Part shown: piece after piece, positions 62,413-64,000 of the stretch | Layout: each line of letters begins with the position of its first letter | Numbering within the stretch: the first letter of the stretch is position 1 | Assembly (NCBI GenBank): GCA_021286765.1 | Contig: JAJTBS010000001.1 | Location: 992,001 to 1,056,000 of the forward strand | Length of the DNA stretch: 64,000 bases | Reading direction: 5' to 3' | DNA from: Holophagaceae bacterium | Lineage (GTDB): Bacteria > Acidobacteriota > Holophagae > Holophagales > Holophagaceae | Made by a program: the position numbers and the translations under genes | Notes under the pieces: generated by a model | What the model was told of the DNA's origin: nothing | The model's database searches: none | What the model saw: the letters and a program-made list of their open reading frames with translations, nothing else

Positions 62413-62596
62413 CCCTGCCTTGGTTTGAATTTTGCGACCTTGATTCAGGTTCAAAACGCCCCATGTTGGGGATCTTCATCCGAAGCACCCTGCGCCATCC
62501 GCGAGGGGCTTCGTGGATGCTGACCCAGCGCATTCCCTGCGGCGGCGCATCGCGGGTCGCCCCGCACTAGGAAGCGTGCTTCCCAAAGGAGGAACC

Positions 62597-63154
62597 ATGG
62601 GCAACACCGCAACCATGCACAACGGCGTGAACGTCGAGGAACTCGGCGCCCTCGTGTCCCGGGTCAAATCGAACCCGGCCCTCGGCAAGTTCCAGTTCCG
62701 TTCCAAGGCCAGATGGATCAACCGCGCCCACTCCCAGAGCACCTTTGATTCCCTCTATGGCGTGGGGATCAACCACAAGCGATCCACGCCACTCTTCCAG
62801 GAGTGCGACGAACCCGCCGCGCTCCTCGGCACCGACCTGGCCCCCAACGCCGGGGAGGCGGTGTTGCATGCGCTCAGTTCCTGCATGAGCGTGACCTACG
62901 CCTACACGGCCGCCGCCATGGGCATCGACATCTCCAGCCTCAGCTTCGAGCTCGAGACCGACACGGACCTGCGGGGCTTCATGGAGCTGGACAAGAGCGT
63001 CCGCCCCGGACTCTCCCAGATCCGCGTCAAGGTCAACCTCGCCTGCAACGGAACCCCCAAGCAGATCGAGGAGCTCCATGCCCAGGTGCTGAGGACCTCC
63101 CCCATCTACGACACCTTGCGCAACCCGGTGGACATCAAGGTCTCCACGGGCTGA
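62597..63154 (+). CDS. OsmC-family thiol peroxidase-like protein
   Basis: A 185-residue OsmC/YhfA-type protein. AAAGGAGG precedes the ATG. Typical elements are FRSKARWINRAHSQSTFDS (strand), PLFQECDEPAALLGTDLAPNAGEAVLHALSSCMSV and VKVNLACNGTPKQ. Cysteines in SSCMS and LACNG are the usual reactive pair, suggesting an organic-hydroperoxide or redox role; the family also includes proteins without peroxidase activity. A GGAAGCGTGCTTCC palindrome lies just upstream (62570-62583). Confidence 0.85.
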   Translation: MGNTATMHNGVNVEELGALVSRVKSNPALGKFQFRSKARWINRAHSQSTFDSLYGVGINHKRSTPLFQECDEPAALLGTDLAPNAGEAVLHALSSCMSVTYAYTAAAMGIDISSLSFELETDTDLRGFMELDKSVRPGLSQIRVKVNLACNGTPKQIEELHAQVLRTSPIYDTLRNPVDIKVSTG

Positions 63155-63198
63155 TCTTGCGCCTGCCTGGGTCAACGGGAAGGGCCGACGCCGCGGAC

Positions 63199-63927
63199 CT
63201 AGAAGACGGCGTCGGCACCGCCGTCGATCGGGATCACCGCCCCCGTGGTCCAGCCACTCTCATCGCTTAGCAGATGGGCGGCCAGGGCGGCGACCTCGAG
63301 GGTGGTTCCGAGCCGCTGGAGCGGATTCACGCCCGAGAGCTTTGCCAGGTCCCCCGCGGGATCGGCGCTGGTCGCCAGGCGGGCATCCACCATGGGCGTG
63401 TGGACGGGCCCTGGGGCGATGGCGTTGCAGCGAATCCTTCGCGGCGCCCACTCCAGGGCCAGAACCCTGGCCAGCATGTGGATGCCGGCCTTGGCCACGC
63501 TGTAGGCGGCGCTGCTCGGAATGGCCCGGAGGCCGATGTTGGAGCCCACCAGCACGACGCTGGCCCCCTCCCTGAGCCTCGGCCCCAGGTGATGGGCCAT
63601 CAGCCAGGTCCCCGTCAGGTTGGCGGCCAGCACCGCCTCGAAATCCGCGGTGGAGGTGCCTTCCACCGAGCCGATCTTCAGGGCGCCAGCCCCGAGAAAC
63701 ATGCCGTCCAGGGGCCCGCAGGTCCCGGCAAAGGCGGCCACGGAGGCATCCGCTGTGTGGTCCAGCACCACGTGCTCCGCATCCGGAAGGGACTCCTGGA
63801 GGGTCGCCAGCTGACGCCCGACCAGCACCAGATCCGCCCCCCGATCCCGGAACATCCGGACCGCGGCCCGCCCGATGCCGCTCCCCGCGCCCGTGACCAG
63901 GATCCGCTTGCCGGCCAGCGAGGTCAC
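63199..63927 (-). CDS. Short-chain dehydrogenase/reductase
   Basis: A 242-residue SDR oxidoreductase. The NAD(P) loop is LVTGAGSGIGRAAV, the catalytic YxxxK is YSVAK and the Ser region is VLVGSNIGLRAI; the end WTTGAVIPIDGGADAVF is the family C-terminal signature. GAGAL stands where NAG is usual. It starts with GTG 63927 inside the stop of a preceding gene (GTGA overlap). Substrate not evident. Confidence 0.9.
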   Translation of the reverse strand: MTSLAGKRILVTGAGSGIGRAAVRMFRDRGADLVLVGRQLATLQESLPDAEHVVLDHTADASVAAFAGTCGPLDGMFLGAGALKIGSVEGTSTADFEAVLAANLTGTWLMAHHLGPRLREGASVVLVGSNIGLRAIPSSAAYSVAKAGIHMLARVLALEWAPRRIRCNAIAPGPVHTPMVDARLATSADPAGDLAKLSGVNPLQRLGTTLEVAALAAHLLSDESGWTTGAVIPIDGGADAVF

Positions 63928-64000
63928 GGCACAACCCCGGGCTCATCCCTCATCCAGGCACCCTCCGCATGCTGGAGGTGCTGGGCCATGCGCCGGTCCT
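63924..64000 (-). CDS. Partial gene, 3' end only
   Basis: The last 24 codons of a minus-strand gene enter from the right edge and end in a TGA overlapping the SDR start (GTGA). The visible peptide has a helical, acidic look with Met and His residues. Not enough is present to assign a family, but the coupled overlap supports a real gene. Confidence 0.5.
   Translation of the reverse strand, partial: DRRMAQHLQHAEGAWMRDEPGVVP

Noticed and set aside
62456-62475. CCCCA-TGT-TGGGG hairpin after the MFS gene
   Set aside because: A 5-bp stem without a following T-run is too weak to call a terminator.

Overview
The window looks like a chromosomal piece of a GC-rich, Gram-negative, non-enteric bacterium. 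Outer-membrane traits are present (lpxA, fabZ, a type IV pilus secretin, a porin), as are the first futalosine-pathway gene for menaquinone (mqnA), a branched-chain amino-acid transporter and many 4-nt (ATGA) gene overlaps. The gene mix and protein style fit Acidobacteriota, class Holophagae (Geothrix/Holophaga type). That placement is inference from content, not a database match. I see no phage, insertion sequence, CRISPR array or rRNA; one tRNA is present.

Layout. 0.2-6.5 kb: ferredoxin, DNA photolyase, dodecin, the amtB-glnB ammonium module, a YqgE protein, a membrane protein and a cysteine-synthase-like enzyme with a cysteine-rich tail. 6.5-13.4 kb: purE-mogA-small ORF; then a run of PP2C phosphatase, two half-RdgC proteins, N-acetylmuramoyl-L-alanine amidase and lipoprotein; then a hydroxyacyl-CoA dehydrogenase with two tiny genes. 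13.4-19.8 kb: dnaJ/TPR, a second PP2C phosphatase and pilMNOPQ. 20-24.3 kb: gatA and a 2-oxoacid dehydrogenase E2, convergent with dnaB across a shared terminator. 24.3-32 kb: a large lipoprotein that resembles a PHP-type hydrolase stripped of its metal ligands, a SanA-like protein, an unusual thiolase, and an acyltransferase/acyl-ligase with an ACP-like insert. 32-38.8 kb: an orphan MacB-type ATPase, carbonic anhydrase, fabZ-lpxA-era, a GAF/HD-GYP c-di-GMP phosphodiesterase, an rRNA/tRNA uracil methyltransferase and speD. 39-42.1 kb: a compact DNA-alkylation repair operon (alkyltransferase-like protein, O6-methyltransferase, Ada-AlkA fusion, second O6-methyltransferase). 42.1-48 kb: mqnA, pepQ with a duplicated 3' tail behind it, a DPP-IV type peptidase and a POT peptide transporter. 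48-54.5 kb: livKHMGF plus a CBS protein, and a porin. 54.8-64 kb: phosphofructokinase, glycogen phosphorylase, a secreted lectin-like protein, tRNA-Arg, a GlpD-like oxidase, an MFS transporter, an OsmC protein and an SDR.

Working together. The genes suggest an organism that lives on peptides and amino acids (DPP-IV, POT, PepQ, Liv system), stores and breaks down glycogen (GlgP, PFK), moves with type IV pili, and uses Ser/Thr dephosphorylation and c-di-GMP signalling. The most notable signals are the alkylation-repair operon containing a catalytically dead alkyltransferase-like protein, RdgC split in two genes, the apparent PHP pseudoenzyme lipoprotein, a thiolase without its second catalytic cysteine, and an ACP-like domain without its attachment serine.
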